From positions 1,498,501 through 1,562,500 of the forward strand of contig NZ_JNIS01000001.1 in the NCBI RefSeq assembly GCF_000702625.1: a stretch of DNA of 64,000 nucleotides, written 5' to 3'. This DNA is from Exiguobacterium oxidotolerans JCM 12280. Its GTDB lineage: Bacteria; Bacillota; Bacilli; Exiguobacteriales; Exiguobacteriaceae. Both the position numbers and the translations under genes were made by a program. This document shows, piece after piece, positions 42,806-52,428 of the stretch (position 1 is its first letter; every line of letters starts with the position of its first letter). Below the pieces are notes generated by a model, which made no database searches, had not been told where the DNA came from, and was given only the letters and a program-made list of their open reading frames with translations.

Positions 42806-43597
42806 TCAGAGCTTCAGGAGTGGTGTCGGAATGACGGGATCGGTATCAAGCAAATGAATCTTGCTGAGGTCGACGTCCCGGCTCGCCAGTGTCTGGGAGA
42901 CACTCATCCGGGCCAGTTCCTTCATGTTGTTGTCCTTGCTCAAGTGGGCCATATGGATCCGTTTCGTCCGCTCGTCGAGCACCTCGCTCATCGCGACTGC
43001 CGCGTCTTCGTTCGAGACGTGACCGTAGTCGCCGAGGATTCGGCGTTTGACGCTCCACGGGTAGTGTCCCATCTGGAGCATCCCGATGTCATGGTTCGCT
43101 TCGAAGATGTAGGCATCGGCACCACGGATCGTCCCTTTCATCCGGTCCGAGACGTAGCCGGTATCCGTGATGTGGGCGAGCCGTTTCCCTTCATGGGCGA
43201 ACTGGAAGAACATCGGATCGGCTGCGTCATGGCTGACGTTAAACGATTCGACTTCGATATCGCCGAACTGTTTCACTTCGCCGACTTCCCAGAGGAACTT
43301 CAAGGCGGGATCAATCTTGCCGATTTTTGCTTCCATCGCGTCCCATGTCTTTTGGTTCGCATAGAGCGGGATATTGTACTTGCGGGCTAAGATGCCGACC
43401 CCTTTAATATGATCCGAGTGTTCATGGGTGACGAACAGCCCATCGATGCCTTCCGGTGACCGGTGAATCTGGTCGAACAATGCTAGCATTGCCTTTCCTG
43501 TCAATCCGGCATCGACGAGCAGCCGGCTTTGTTCACTTTCGATGTAGAGGGCATTTCCCGTCGAGCCGCTCGCAAGAACGCTATAGTGTAGGCTCAT
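42806..43597 (-). CDS. walJ: metallo-beta-lactamase fold exonuclease-like protein WalJ
   Basis: 263 residues (YycJ). Metallo-beta-lactamase motif [20 protein letters not shown], plus [11 protein letters not shown] and [20 protein letters not shown]. Fifth gene of the wal operon, 10 bp after walI. Known to affect coordination of cell wall and DNA replication in other Bacillota; a double-strand 5'-exonuclease activity is reported for the family. The ATG at 43597 has GAGGAATACACG upstream. Confidence 0.92.
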   Translation of the reverse strand: MSLHYSVLASGSTGNALYIESEQSRLLVDAGLTGKAMLALFDQIHRSPEGIDGLFVTHEHSDHIKGVGILARKYNIPLYANQKTWDAMEAKIGKIDPALKFLWEVGEVKQFGDIEVESFNVSHDAADPMFFQFAHEGKRLAHITDTGYVSDRMKGTIRGADAYIFEANHDIGMLQMGHYPWSVKRRILGDYGHVSNEDAAVAMSEVLDERTKRIHMAHLSKDNNMKELARMSVSQTLASRDVDLSKIHLLDTDPVIPTPLLKL

Positions 43598-43607
43598 CGT
43601 GTATTCC

Positions 43608-44444
43608 TCATTTCTCTGAAACTGTATCGAGGCGTTCGATCGTCTGAACACCCCCGTCAATCGCGTTGACGAAATAAAGTTCTTCCCCGTCGAGTTCGAT
43701 CTGCCACGTCGGCGGTAAAATCTGGACCGATTTTGTCCCTTCCGTCACGAGACAGAAATAGCCAAGCTTATGGCCTGTCATTTTTTTCGAGGCCGGGAAA
43801 AGACCTTGCTCCGACAATTGGATGACGGCTTCGCTCGCTGACAACAACGTCACGTCCTGTGCTTGGCGGACGACTTCGTTCAAATGACGTTGCTTATAGC
43901 TGACGATTTCCTTGTCATCGTTCAGCTGCAGGACGAGCAGAGACGGACCAATCATCGCCTCATCGTCCCGTGATTGCTCCGGTGTCGAATACAGCGGTTG
44001 TCCTTTATACGTCTGCACGAACGTCAGTTCATTTTGTTTATTATCAAACTTCCAAAACGTGTAGTCTGAACCGTGATTAACGGACGACTGGACGAATGAA
44101 GTCGCCGAGTCGCGCATCGCTTTTGTGTCGAGCGGTGACGGCTTCGACAACCGAACAGACCATTCGACCTGATTTTTGACTGATATGATCGCATCTTTAA
44201 TCGGTGAGCTCTCTTTAGGTGCCAGTGAGCTCGAATCGACTTCTGCCGTCAAATAACCGATGTCGCGAGACGCGGTCTGCAGTTGTTTTTCGTCAATCTT
44301 CCGATCTTTTAAAATCGTCTTTCCGGACGCCGTCGTCGCGACGATCCGTGGTTCAATCATCCGATCCATCAATTGAACGACCAGGTAGACGTTCAGGATG
44401 AGGAAAGTCAGAATCAACAACGTCTTTGCTTTACTCCAATCCAT
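43608..44444 (-). CDS. walI: WalK regulator WalI (YycI)
   Basis: 278 residues: one N-terminal membrane helix ([20 protein letters not shown]) and a large external domain. With WalH it binds WalK in the membrane and restrains its kinase activity (known in B. subtilis). It starts 6 bp after the walH stop. Confidence 0.9.
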   Translation of the reverse strand: MDWSKAKTLLILTFLILNVYLVVQLMDRMIEPRIVATTASGKTILKDRKIDEKQLQTASRDIGYLTAEVDSSSLAPKESSPIKDAIISVKNQVEWSVRLSKPSPLDTKAMRDSATSFVQSSVNHGSDYTFWKFDNKQNELTFVQTYKGQPLYSTPEQSRDDEAMIGPSLLVLQLNDDKEIVSYKQRHLNEVVRQAQDVTLLSASEAVIQLSEQGLFPASKKMTGHKLGYFCLVTEGTKSVQILPPTWQIELDGEELYFVNAIDGGVQTIERLDTVSEK

Positions 44445-44450
44445 TCAACA

Positions 44451-45767
44451 TTACCCCTCATTTCCAATTGCTTGATCGACTGTGCTCCATTCTCCGTCCC
44501 GTTTGACGAACCATGCCGGTTCAAACAGGGCGTAGCGACTCGTCGCGATTTTGTATGTCATGCTGTAGCCGACTCGAATTCCGGTGATGTCCTGCATAAG
44601 GTCTGCTTGCTCCAGCTCTTTCACCGTCTGTTCAATCGTCGGTAACGTCGTTTCCTTTAACAAAAGTTTCCGGTCTGCCCGTAACATGCTCCGGCTGATC
44701 GACCGGATTTGATTTTCTTCGAACGTCATCTTGATCGTCGCTAAATCAAATTCTGGTTGTTCGAGCAACGGGCCAATTTCGCCGAAGACCGGATAACGAT
44801 TCAAATAGAGACGGAAGATTGCCGTTTGTTGCTCTTCTTGACTACTCATTTGATCAAAGTAATAACGGAAGCCGCTGCGTTGCGTGACTTGGTCGAGCCA
44901 GCCTCCATGAATATTGATGTAGCTGACGAGCGTACTGTAATCGACTGCCGTACTTTGTGTGTTCGGTGACAGCGTGTTGAAACGATAGGCATTGTAATCC
45001 CGGTCATACGTCGAGACGCTGACCCCATCCGTCAACACGTCGAGTCCGTCTCGTCCCTTGATTTGTTGCACGTTCGTATTCGCTGTGAAGAACGCACTGC
45101 GGATCCGGTCGAGTGGTTTCGGGTCCTGTCCGACTTCGTCATAAACAAACACTTCTTCAAGACGAGGGGTTGCTGTTGCGACGTACGTGTAGTCACCGCC
45201 TTTAAGCTCGACCTTCGTCATCGGTTTTTTCTTATCGTAGGCAAAGAGACGTTTTAAGACTGTCTCGTCGCCGACCAATTGAAAGTCTTTAAAGCGACCC
45301 GTCGCTGACTCGAGCCGGAGAATCGGTCCGTCATAATCGAGCAGATAGAGCCGTTTAATCGGTTCAGTCATCGCAATCTCTTTTTCACCGAGTAGTTCTT
45401 CAAGCATCGCTGCCGTGACCGGTGTCGGGAAAATCATCTCGACGCTCCGTTTGCTGAGCGGGATGTTTGACGCTTTATCTGTCAAGACGAGGACACCGAT
45501 ATCAAACGAAGCACCAATCCGGTTCAAAATCGTCCGCCCGATGATTTGTGTCTGATAGGCTTCCACGCCATTCGAATAGACGACGAGTTCGGGATTGACG
45601 AGCTGGTTACTTTCAACCGTCTTTGAAGCATCAATTTCATTAAATGATACTTGTTCCTGCTCGATTGATTCACTACTTGGATGATATGTCCAAAGCATTG
45701 CCGTCTGAAAAATAGAACCACATACAAGTAGAATCAGCAGGGTCGTTTTCAGTCGTTGCTTCATCAT
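44451..45767 (-). CDS. walH: WalK regulator WalH (YycH)
   Basis: 438 residues. N-terminal membrane helix (LKTTLLILLVCGSIFQTAML) and three external domains; the segments PELVVYSNGVEAYQTQIIGR and RNILKETTLPTIEQTVKELEQ-type helix ends are YycH-like. ATG overlaps the walK stop (ATGA). Acts with WalI to inhibit WalK. Confidence 0.9.
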   Translation of the reverse strand: MMKQRLKTTLLILLVCGSIFQTAMLWTYHPSSESIEQEQVSFNEIDASKTVESNQLVNPELVVYSNGVEAYQTQIIGRTILNRIGASFDIGVLVLTDKASNIPLSKRSVEMIFPTPVTAAMLEELLGEKEIAMTEPIKRLYLLDYDGPILRLESATGRFKDFQLVGDETVLKRLFAYDKKKPMTKVELKGGDYTYVATATPRLEEVFVYDEVGQDPKPLDRIRSAFFTANTNVQQIKGRDGLDVLTDGVSVSTYDRDYNAYRFNTLSPNTQSTAVDYSTLVSYINIHGGWLDQVTQRSGFRYYFDQMSSQEEQQTAIFRLYLNRYPVFGEIGPLLEQPEFDLATIKMTFEENQIRSISRSMLRADRKLLLKETTLPTIEQTVKELEQADLMQDITGIRVGYSMTYKIATSRYALFEPAWFVKRDGEWSTVDQAIGNEG

Positions 45768-47611
45768 CCGGCATCCACCTCTTCAATCACTTCATAAGGA
45801 AGGGTAAAGTAAATCGTCGTACCACGTCCCCATTCACTTTCTGCCCAAATGTCGCCGCCATGTGCCGAAACGACATCTTTCGCGATCGAGAGACCAAGAC
45901 CTGTCCCACCAATCTTCCGTGCCCGTGCCTTATCGACACGATAGAAACGTTCGAAGATTTTTTGCAGGTTCGCTTTCGGAATCCCGACTCCTTCATCCTT
46001 GATGCTGATAACGATCCGTTTCGCCCGTAACATCGTCCGGACGGTAATCGTTCCGCCTTCCGGTGAATACTTGATCGCGTTCGTCAAAATGTTATCGGCA
46101 ACTTGAATCAACTTATCCTGGTCCCCACGAATATAAACTTTCCGTTTCATGATTTTCCGGCGGAAGCGAATCCGCTCCGGTTTCGTCATGTCATGACGAT
46201 CGAGAATTTCATTAATGAACTGGATATAGTCGAAGCGCACTTTATTCATCTTGTATTCCTTACTATCCATTTTCGACAGTTGCAGGAGGTCTGTGACGAG
46301 ACGAATCATCCGCTCCGTCTCATTTTGTGTCGTCTCAAGGAAGCGTGGTGCCAGTTCTTCGTCTTGATAGGCCCCTTCTGCGAGTGCTTCGAGATAACTC
46401 CGCATCGTCGTCAATGGAGTCCGGAGTTCGTGACTGACGTTCGCGACGAACTCGCGGCGGTCCTGTTCGACTTGCTCTTGTTCCGTGACGTCATGCAAGA
46501 CGATGATCATTCCGGTAATCGGTCCACTGTGTTTCTTGACGGGCGAGAAGAACGCCCGGACGAGGAATAGCTCATCCTCACTACTGAAATCAAGCAAACG
46601 TGGTGGCATTGTTCCGTCTTCCGGAATCATGAAATCGTCCCCGAGTGCGAGCAAATCCTTCAGATTCGTTCCGACCATGCCTGCCTCTTCGACGCCGACG
46701 ATGTCTTTCGCCTGATCGTTCATCAAGATGACACGGAGCGTCCGGTCCGTTGCAATCACACCATCCGTCATGTTTTCGAGGACGCTCGTCAACTTCCGTC
46801 GTTCCGCTTCCGTCGTCGCGTTTGCTTCGAGCAACTCGTCGGTCAATTCATTGAACGACCGGGCCAGCTGTCCGATTTCGTCATCGGAATAGACTTTTAC
46901 TTTCCGGGAGAAGTTCCCCCGGCGCATCTCGATTGCTTGCCGACGCATGTCGGAAATCGGTCGCGTGATCGTTCGAGATAACAGCACCCCGAGAATCGAC
47001 GTGATGACAAGTGCAATCACTGTTCCCGTCGCTAGAATGCGGGTGACCTGTTGCATCTGTGAATAGATCGACTCCATCGATGCCCGGACATAAATCATCC
47101 CGATCGTCGAACCATCACCTTCTGACGTGACAGGTACGGCGAAGATTCGGATTTTATCTTCATTCGGATCAAGGACGGTATCGATTCGGGTCGAACTCGT
47201 CGCCTGCGCTTTTTTGATTAACGAGTTTGTCGCCCGTTGCCCAACCGCCGACTGGTTGTCCTCATCCGACGTCGCTTGAATGACAGAATCCTGATCGATG
47301 ATTTGGACTTCGAGAATGTCGTTCCTTGAAGTGGAGCCACTACTAAACTCAGACAGCAGCTGCCCAAGAGACTCAGACAACTGCCGTTTAGAGGCTTCAT
47401 CATCGCCTGCCTTATCAAATTCCTTCCCGACATTGTAAGCTACAAGTCCGGCTCGGTCCTCGACAGATTTTGAGAAGTTTGTAATGTACTGCTTTTCAAG
47501 GGAACGAACGAAATAGACTCCAATGACTTGCATCGCGACTAAAATCAGTAACGCGTATATGACGACAAGTTTCCACTGGATGGATTTAAAGAAGTTCGTT
47601 CCTTTTAACAT
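45764..47611 (-). CDS. walK: sensor histidine kinase WalK
   Basis: 615 residues. Two membrane helices (about 12-32 and 185-207) enclose an external Cache-like domain; HAMP (GVLLSRTITRPISDMRRQAI), PAS (about 265-370, NMTDGVIATDRTLRVILMND), HisKA with phosphorylated His in EFVANVSHELRTPLTTMRSY, and HATPase with NAIKYSPEGG and GGTGLGLSIAKDVVSAHGG. Essential sensor controlling wall hydrolases together with WalR. Confidence 0.97.
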   Translation of the reverse strand: MLKGTNFFKSIQWKLVVIYALLILVAMQVIGVYFVRSLEKQYITNFSKSVEDRAGLVAYNVGKEFDKAGDDEASKRQLSESLGQLLSEFSSGSTSRNDILEVQIIDQDSVIQATSDEDNQSAVGQRATNSLIKKAQATSSTRIDTVLDPNEDKIRIFAVPVTSEGDGSTIGMIYVRASMESIYSQMQQVTRILATGTVIALVITSILGVLLSRTITRPISDMRRQAIEMRRGNFSRKVKVYSDDEIGQLARSFNELTDELLEANATTEAERRKLTSVLENMTDGVIATDRTLRVILMNDQAKDIVGVEEAGMVGTNLKDLLALGDDFMIPEDGTMPPRLLDFSSEDELFLVRAFFSPVKKHSGPITGMIIVLHDVTEQEQVEQDRREFVANVSHELRTPLTTMRSYLEALAEGAYQDEELAPRFLETTQNETERMIRLVTDLLQLSKMDSKEYKMNKVRFDYIQFINEILDRHDMTKPERIRFRRKIMKRKVYIRGDQDKLIQVADNILTNAIKYSPEGGTITVRTMLRAKRIVISIKDEGVGIPKANLQKIFERFYRVDKARARKIGGTGLGLSIAKDVVSAHGGDIWAESEWGRGTTIYFTLPYEVIEEVDAG

Positions 47612-47613
47612 AG

Positions 47614-48321
47614 TTATTCATTCTCCCCATCTTGGAGATAATAACCGACACCACGACGTGTCATGATATAGATTGGTGTACTTGGATTGTCTTCGACTTT
47701 CTCACGTAGACGGCGTACCGTCACATCGACCGTCCGAACGTCGCCGAAGTAATCATAGCCCCAGACTGTCTGAAGAAGATGTTCGCGCGTCATGACTTGT
47801 CCGATGTTCTTCGCTAAATAATGCAACAGTTCGAATTCACGTTGTGTGAGTTCGATTTTTTCTTCACGCTTCGTGACCGTATGAGAGTTTAAATGAATCG
47901 TCAACTCACCAATCGTAATATCATCCGGGTCATCACTGACTGGTTTTTCATCACGTCCTCGTTTTCGCATGTTCGCTTTGACACGTGCGAGTAGCTCGCG
48001 TGAACTAAACGGTTTCGTTACGTAATCATCCGCACCGAGTTCCAGTCCGAGTACTTTATCGATTTCTGAGTCTTTTGCCGTCAACATGATGATGGGTGTC
48101 TCAAGTGTTTTTCGGACTTCACGACAGACTTCCATCCCATCCATTAAAGGCAACATGATGTCGAGCAAGATCAAGTCTGGTTTGAATTCCTCGACCTTCT
48201 CAAGTGCTTCGATGCCATCATTGGCAACAGCGACGCTGTAACCTTCTTTTTCAAGTTTAAATTTTAATATATCCGCAATCGGTTGTTCGTCGTCGACGAC
48301 GAGTATTCTACGTTCCGTCAA
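47614..48321 (-). CDS. walR: response regulator WalR
   Basis: 235 residues, OmpR/PhoB class. Receiver domain with acidic pocket in [20 protein letters not shown], phosphorylated Asp in [17 protein letters not shown], Lys in [14 protein letters not shown]-terminal winged helix with [20 protein letters not shown]. The start is TTG at 48321 with GGGGG 8 nt upstream. First gene of the essential walRKHIJ operon. Confidence 0.97.
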   Translation of the reverse strand: MTERRILVVDDEQPIADILKFKLEKEGYSVAVANDGIEALEKVEEFKPDLILLDIMLPLMDGMEVCREVRKTLETPIIMLTAKDSEIDKVLGLELGADDYVTKPFSSRELLARVKANMRKRGRDEKPVSDDPDDITIGELTIHLNSHTVTKREEKIELTQREFELLHYLAKNIGQVMTREHLLQTVWGYDYFGDVRTVDVTVRRLREKVEDNPSTPIYIMTRRGVGYYLQDGENE

Positions 48322-48386
48322 TGGGTGTTCCCCCTTAAAAAATTTCTATTCAATCTATTTTACCTGTTTTTTCGGCATATAGAAAG

Positions 48387-48415
48387 GTGGCGACGGAAAC
48401 TACCGACGCCACACC
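48387..48415. repeat. GC-rich hairpin in the walR leader
   Basis: GTGGCGACGG / CCGACGCCAC with a 6-nt loop, between the walR promoter and start. It lacks a good T run on the transcribed strand, so attenuation is uncertain. Confidence 0.55.
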
Positions 48416-48429
48416 CCTACCATTCAACC

Positions 48430-48459
48430 GATTTCATGTGGAACGTTCCACGTGAAACA
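48430..48459. promoter_or_regulatory. parS site in a double palindrome at the walR transcript start
   Basis: CGTTCCACGTGAAACA (48444-48459) matches the Bacillus parS consensus TGTTNCACGTGAAACA at 15 of 16 positions. Immediately left is TTTCATGTGGAACG (48432-48445), a mirror copy with one T for C, so the whole 30 bp forms an inverted repeat of two sites. Confidence 0.85.
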
Positions 48460-48467
48460 TTACTTTT

Positions 48468-48497
48468 AGTATACGCTCTTATCCTTTTGTTTGTGAA
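48468..48497 (-). promoter_or_regulatory. walR operon promoter
   Basis: TTCACA (48492-48497), 18-nt spacer, TATACT (48468-48473) on the minus strand. Predicted start near 48461, at the edge of the parS site. Confidence 0.65.
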
Positions 48498-48519
48498 TTA
48501 TTTCGCTTATCAAAAGATA

Positions 48520-48562
48520 TAAAAAAAACAGGTGCGGCATCGATTGATGCCACGCCTGTTTG
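48520..48562 (-). terminator. purA terminator
   Basis: AACAGGTGCGGCATC / GATGCCACGCCTGTT with one mismatch and eight T on the minus strand. Confidence 0.9.
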
Positions 48563-48570
48563 TATTCGAC

Positions 48571-49863
48571 TTATGCTTCTTCGTAAAGATCGCGAAGGAC
48601 GACTGTCTGCTCGCGACCTGGTCCGACCGAGAACGTGACGAGTGAAATGTTCGTCAAATCTGCGATCCGTTTTACGTAGTTTTGAGCATTGATCGGAAGG
48701 TCTTCAAACTTACGAATCCCTGTAATATCTTCTTTCCAACCCGGTAACTCTTCGTAGACCGGGACACACGCTTCAAGATCACGGAAGCTTGCTGGGTACT
48801 CATCGATTTGTTTTCCGTTGAATTCGTACGATGTACAAATCTTCAACGTTTCAATCCCCGTCAAGACATCGATCGAGTTCAAGGACAGGTCTGTCAAACC
48901 ACTCGTCCGACGTGAGTGACGAACGACAACCGAGTCGAACCAACCGACGCGACGCGGACGACCTGTCGTCGTACCATATTCGCGACCGACTTCACGGATG
49001 TGATGACCGATTTCATCGAACAATTCCGTTGGGAACGGACCATCACCAACACGTGACGTATAGGCCTTACAGACACCGACGACGTGGTCGATACGAGCAG
49101 GACCGACACCGACACCTGACGCGACGCCACCCGCTGAAGCATTTGATGATGTGACGAACGGATACGTTCCGTGGTCGAGATCGAGCAAGACACCTTGCGC
49201 TCCTTCAAACAACACTTTTTCCCCTTTATCGAGGCTATCGTTGACGACGACTGATGTATCACAGACATACTTCGCGAATTCTTGACCATACGCGTAGTAC
49301 TCTTCGAAGATATCATCAAAGGCAATCGGCTCTGCGTCGTACATTTTCGTAAACATCCGGTTCTTCTGTTCAAGCACGATTTGAAGTTTTTCAGCGAATG
49401 TTTCTTTATCGAGTAAGTCTGCCATCCGGATCCCGATCCGTGCTGCTTTATCCATGTAGCACGGTCCGATTCCTTTCAGCGTCGTTCCGACTTTCGCGTC
49501 GCCTTTTGCTTCTTCTTCGAGCTGATCTTGCAATTGATGGTATGGCAAGATAACATGAGCACGATTTGAAATTAATAAGTTATCTGTAGAAACACCACGA
49601 TCGTGCAGATACTTTAATTCCTTGACGAGCGATTTCGGATTGACGACTAGGCCATTTCCGATGACACATTTCTTGTCTGAGTAAAAGATCCCTGAAGGAA
49701 TCAAGTGTAACTTATACGTCTCATTATTGAATACGATTGTATGTCCTGCATTGTCCCCACCTTGATAACGAGCGACGACATCGGCTTTTTTCGAAAGGAA
49801 ATCGGTAATTTTACCTTTCCCTTCGTCGCCCCACTGTGTTCCGACTACTACTACTGATGACAT
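48571..49863 (-). CDS. purA: adenylosuccinate synthetase
   Basis: 430 residues. Converts IMP, aspartate and GTP to adenylosuccinate, the first step to [23 protein letters not shown] at the N-terminus, [60 protein letters not shown] and [13 protein letters not shown]. The ATG at 49863 has GGAGGTGGATGAGAAT upstream; the longer frame is discarded. Confidence 0.97.
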   Translation of the reverse strand: MSSVVVVGTQWGDEGKGKITDFLSKKADVVARYQGGDNAGHTIVFNNETYKLHLIPSGIFYSDKKCVIGNGLVVNPKSLVKELKYLHDRGVSTDNLLISNRAHVILPYHQLQDQLEEEAKGDAKVGTTLKGIGPCYMDKAARIGIRMADLLDKETFAEKLQIVLEQKNRMFTKMYDAEPIAFDDIFEEYYAYGQEFAKYVCDTSVVVNDSLDKGEKVLFEGAQGVLLDLDHGTYPFVTSSNASAGGVASGVGVGPARIDHVVGVCKAYTSRVGDGPFPTELFDEIGHHIREVGREYGTTTGRPRRVGWFDSVVVRHSRRTSGLTDLSLNSIDVLTGIETLKICTSYEFNGKQIDEYPASFRDLEACVPVYEELPGWKEDITGIRKFEDLPINAQNYVKRIADLTNISLVTFSVGPGREQTVVLRDLYEEA

Positions 49864-49903
49864 ATTCTCATCCACCTCCACGTACGATTCAAAACCACGA
49901 CTA

Positions 49904-49978
49904 AGTGTAACGCGGAAAAAAACAGAAGTCAATCAAATACCGAACAATTAATTAATGTATTTCTGTTTCGTTCGTTTA
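49904..49978 (-). promoter_or_regulatory. purA promoter with PurR box pair
   Basis: Minus-strand promoter TTGACT (49927-49932), 17-nt spacer, TACACT (49904-49909). Just upstream AATACCGAACAAT (49936-49948) fits the B. subtilis PurBox AWWWCCGAACWWT perfectly; a weaker inverted partner (GTTCG at 49970-49974) follows about 18 bp further, the expected spacing for PurR. Confidence 0.8.
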
Positions 49979-50162
49979 ATTACTCCTTTTTGCTTCCTTT
50001 TTTCCTTTACTTTCAAGATATCGAAACATAATGATTCTTCCCGATGACTTCGTTTGTCCAAATCGTTATACTTCCTTTATGTGCTTTACTCTCGTCTTGT
50101 TTATCAAAATCGGGGGCTAGGCTACAGATACACTACTATTTAATTCTTCTACATACGCCCGC

Positions 50163-50278
50163 CGCGCTTTTCCTCTCCGAATCGACTTCTGAGCGGCAAT
50201 CCCTTGCGCCGCTTCGCTTCGCTGCAGGGTCGCGCCTGATTGCTGTTCGCTCAAAAGCGATTCAATTCGGAACGCGCG
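50163..50278. repeat. long imperfect inverted repeat
   Basis: TCCGAAT-CG...CTTCTGAGCG..GCAATC (50176-50200) pairs with GATTGC...CGCTCAAAAG-CGATTC..ATTCGGA (50238-50271); CGCGC/GCGCG flanks extend it. A GC-rich centre (50201-50235) contains CGCTTCG repeats. No coding frame; different in sequence from the four-copy repeat next to it. The stretch 49980-50160 shows nothing. Confidence 0.65.
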
Positions 50279-50323
50279 ACTCAACAAATCGATCCCCAAT
50301 GATCCATACGACCCGCTACACAA

Positions 50324-50479
50324 GACAACCGTTTTACTTCTCGTGACTCCTACGGGAAAAAGCACAAGACGTCTTGTGCTGTCAGAGGCAGGCAAGACCC
50401 TGCTCCGTGTTCGTCAGAACGAAGGAGCAACGGCTTGCGCCTCGCCCGAGGAAAGCACGAGAAGAAAGACACGGTTGTC
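50324..50479 (+). repeat. dispersed structured repeat, copy 4
   Basis: Outer arms GACAACCGT/ACGGTTGTC and CTTCTCGTG/CACGAGAAG; core GACTCCTACGGGAAAAAGCA; inner hairpin AGCACAAGAC/GTCTTGTGCT; GTCAGAGGCAGGCAAGACCC; a hairpin GCTCC-GTTC/GAAC-GGAGC; and AACGGCTTGCGCCTCGCCCG. The most regular copy. Confidence 0.9.
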
Positions 50480-50572
50480 AGAAAGCAGAAAGCAAAAAGC
50501 CCCGTTCACAACATTGAATTTATCTTGTCCACACGTGAACTAAACTAACACCCCAGTCATGATTTTCTACAA

Positions 50573-50608
50573 ACAAAAACACCCCGACCTGGTTAGATCG
50601 AGGTGTTG
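50573..50608 (-). terminator. terminator after dnaB
   Basis: ACACCCCGACC / GATCGAGGTGT with a T-rich tail on the minus strand, just after the stop at 50613. Confidence 0.85.
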
Positions 50609-50612
50609 CTTG

Positions 50613-51965
50613 TTACGCCGGTGGAGCATACGAATTACTCGGCTCAAGATCGACGAATTTATTAAATTCTTTCCGAAAAGCGAGTTTAACCGTACCGGTC
50701 GGACCATTCCGCTGTTTCGCGATGATGATCTCGATCGTATTCGCATCTTCCGTTTCTTTGTTGTAGTAATCGTCCCGGTATAAGAAGGCGACGATATCCG
50801 CATCTTGCTCAATCGCCCCTGATTCCCGGATATCCGACATCATCGGTCGTTTATCTTGACGACTCTCCACACCACGCGAGAGCTGCGATAAGGCGATGAC
50901 GGGCACTTCGAGTTCACGTGCGAGCGACTTTAAGGAACGGGAAATCTCTGAGACTTCCTGTTGACGGTTGTCGCTTGAGCGACCGTTCCCTTGAATCAAC
51001 TGCAAGTAATCAATCATGATCATGCCGAGTCCGTGCTCTTGCTTTAAGCGACGACACTTCGCCCGGATATCATTGACACGAATCCCTGGCGTATCATCGA
51101 TGTAAATCCCTGCTTGCGACAGACTGCTCATCGCGAGCGACAGTTTACCCCAATCTTCATCTTCGAGTTGCCCCGTCCGGAGACGTTGCGCATCGACGTT
51201 GCCTTCTGCACAGAGCATCCGCATGACGAGTTGTTCCGCACCCATCTCAAGACTAAAGATGGCAACATTCTCGTCGGCACGGGTGGCGACGTTTTGCGAG
51301 ATGTTCAAGGCGAATGCCGTCTTCCCGACAGACGGACGGGCGGCGACGATGATTAAATCGTTACGCTGGAACCCGGCCGTCACTTGATCGAGGTCGCGGA
51401 AGCCGGTCGGAATCCCGGTCGTTTCACCGCTTTGCTTATGCAATTTATCAATCGTCGCATACGCGCTCGTCAAGACGTCAGAAATCGGGATGAAGCTTGC
51501 GCTCCCCTTGCCTTGCGAGACTTCAAGAATCTTCCGTTCTGCTTCATTCAGCAGGACGTCGACTTCATTTTGTCGTTCGTACCCGTCTGTGACGATTTCA
51601 TTCGCTGTCCGGATTAAACGGCGGAGCGTTGATTTTTGGTCGACGACATTGACGTAATAATTGATATTCGCCGCTGTCGGGACACCTTCCGCAAGCTCAC
51701 CGAGATAGGCAAGCCCGCCGATTTCTTCCAAGACACCAAGCGTGCTCAGTTCCGCCGTGACGGTGACGAGATCGATCGCTTCGCCACGGTCCGACAACAC
51801 GAGCATCGCTTCAAAAATCCGTTGGTGTGCCGCTCGATAAAAATCGTGTGGCAATAATCGTTCGGACGCACTGATCAATCGATCAGCATCAATCATGATC
51901 GCCCCAAGGACGGCTTGTTCCGCCTCGATACTTTGGGGTGGCGTATTTTGCATTACATCACTCAT
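50613..51965 (-). CDS. dnaB: replicative DNA helicase
   Basis: 450 residues (dnaC in B. subtilis naming). N-terminal helical domain PPQSIEAEQAVLGAIMIDAD; RecA-like domain with Walker A IVAARPSVGKTAFALNISQN, Walker B GLGMIMIDYLQLI and the arginine-finger region RDKRPMMSDIRESG-like SRQDKRPMMSDIRESGAIEQ. Hexameric helicase at the fork. ATG at 51965 preferred to GTG just before it. Follows rplI, as in Bacillus. Confidence 0.97.
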   Translation of the reverse strand: MSDVMQNTPPQSIEAEQAVLGAIMIDADRLISASERLLPHDFYRAAHQRIFEAMLVLSDRGEAIDLVTVTAELSTLGVLEEIGGLAYLGELAEGVPTAANINYYVNVVDQKSTLRRLIRTANEIVTDGYERQNEVDVLLNEAERKILEVSQGKGSASFIPISDVLTSAYATIDKLHKQSGETTGIPTGFRDLDQVTAGFQRNDLIIVAARPSVGKTAFALNISQNVATRADENVAIFSLEMGAEQLVMRMLCAEGNVDAQRLRTGQLEDEDWGKLSLAMSSLSQAGIYIDDTPGIRVNDIRAKCRRLKQEHGLGMIMIDYLQLIQGNGRSSDNRQQEVSEISRSLKSLARELEVPVIALSQLSRGVESRQDKRPMMSDIRESGAIEQDADIVAFLYRDDYYNKETEDANTIEIIIAKQRNGPTGTVKLAFRKEFNKFVDLEPSNSYAPPA

Positions 51966-51984
51966 CACCGATCCCCTTTTCTAA

Positions 51985-52428
51985 TCACGCTTCTTTGACC
52001 TGAACGTTTAGCGTCGCTGTGACTTCATTGTGCAGTTTTAACGGCACTTTCGTGAATCCGAGGGCTTTGATCGGGTGTTCAAGCTCGATTTTACGTTTGT
52101 CGATTTTGTAGCCCATGCTCTTCAATGCTTCTGCAATTTGTTTACTCGTGACTGAACCGAAGACACGGCCGCCTTCGCCCGCTTTCGTCGAAACGACAAT
52201 CGTTTCTTTTTCAATCTTCTCTTTTAACGCTTCCGCGTCGAGCAATGCTTGTTTCGCTTGCTCTGCTGCTTTACGTTCATGTGCTTCATGTTGTTTTAAG
52301 TTCCCTGTTGTCGCGGGACGCGCTAATTTCTTTTTGAATAACACGTTGTTCGCGTATGCATCTGCGACTTCTTTCACGTCTCCTGCTTTACCTTGTCCTT
52401 TAACGTCTTGCAATAAAATAACTTTCAT
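51985..52428 (-). CDS. rplI: 50S ribosomal protein L9
   Basis: 147 residues. [20 protein letters not shown] and [16 protein letters not shown] are the L9 N-terminal signature; a long central helix and C-terminal domain ([20 protein letters not shown]) follow. It overlaps gdpP by 4 bp (ATGA), so is translationally coupled to it. Confidence 0.98.
   Translation of the reverse strand: MKVILLQDVKGQGKAGDVKEVADAYANNVLFKKKLARPATTGNLKQHEAHERKAAEQAKQALLDAEALKEKIEKETIVVSTKAGEGGRVFGSVTSKQIAEALKSMGYKIDKRKIELEHPIKALGFTKVPLKLHNEVTATLNVQVKEA

Noticed and set aside
50529-50540. CCACACGTGAAC as a parS half-site
   Set aside because: The spacing inside the palindrome is wrong (extra AC), so it is not a parS site.
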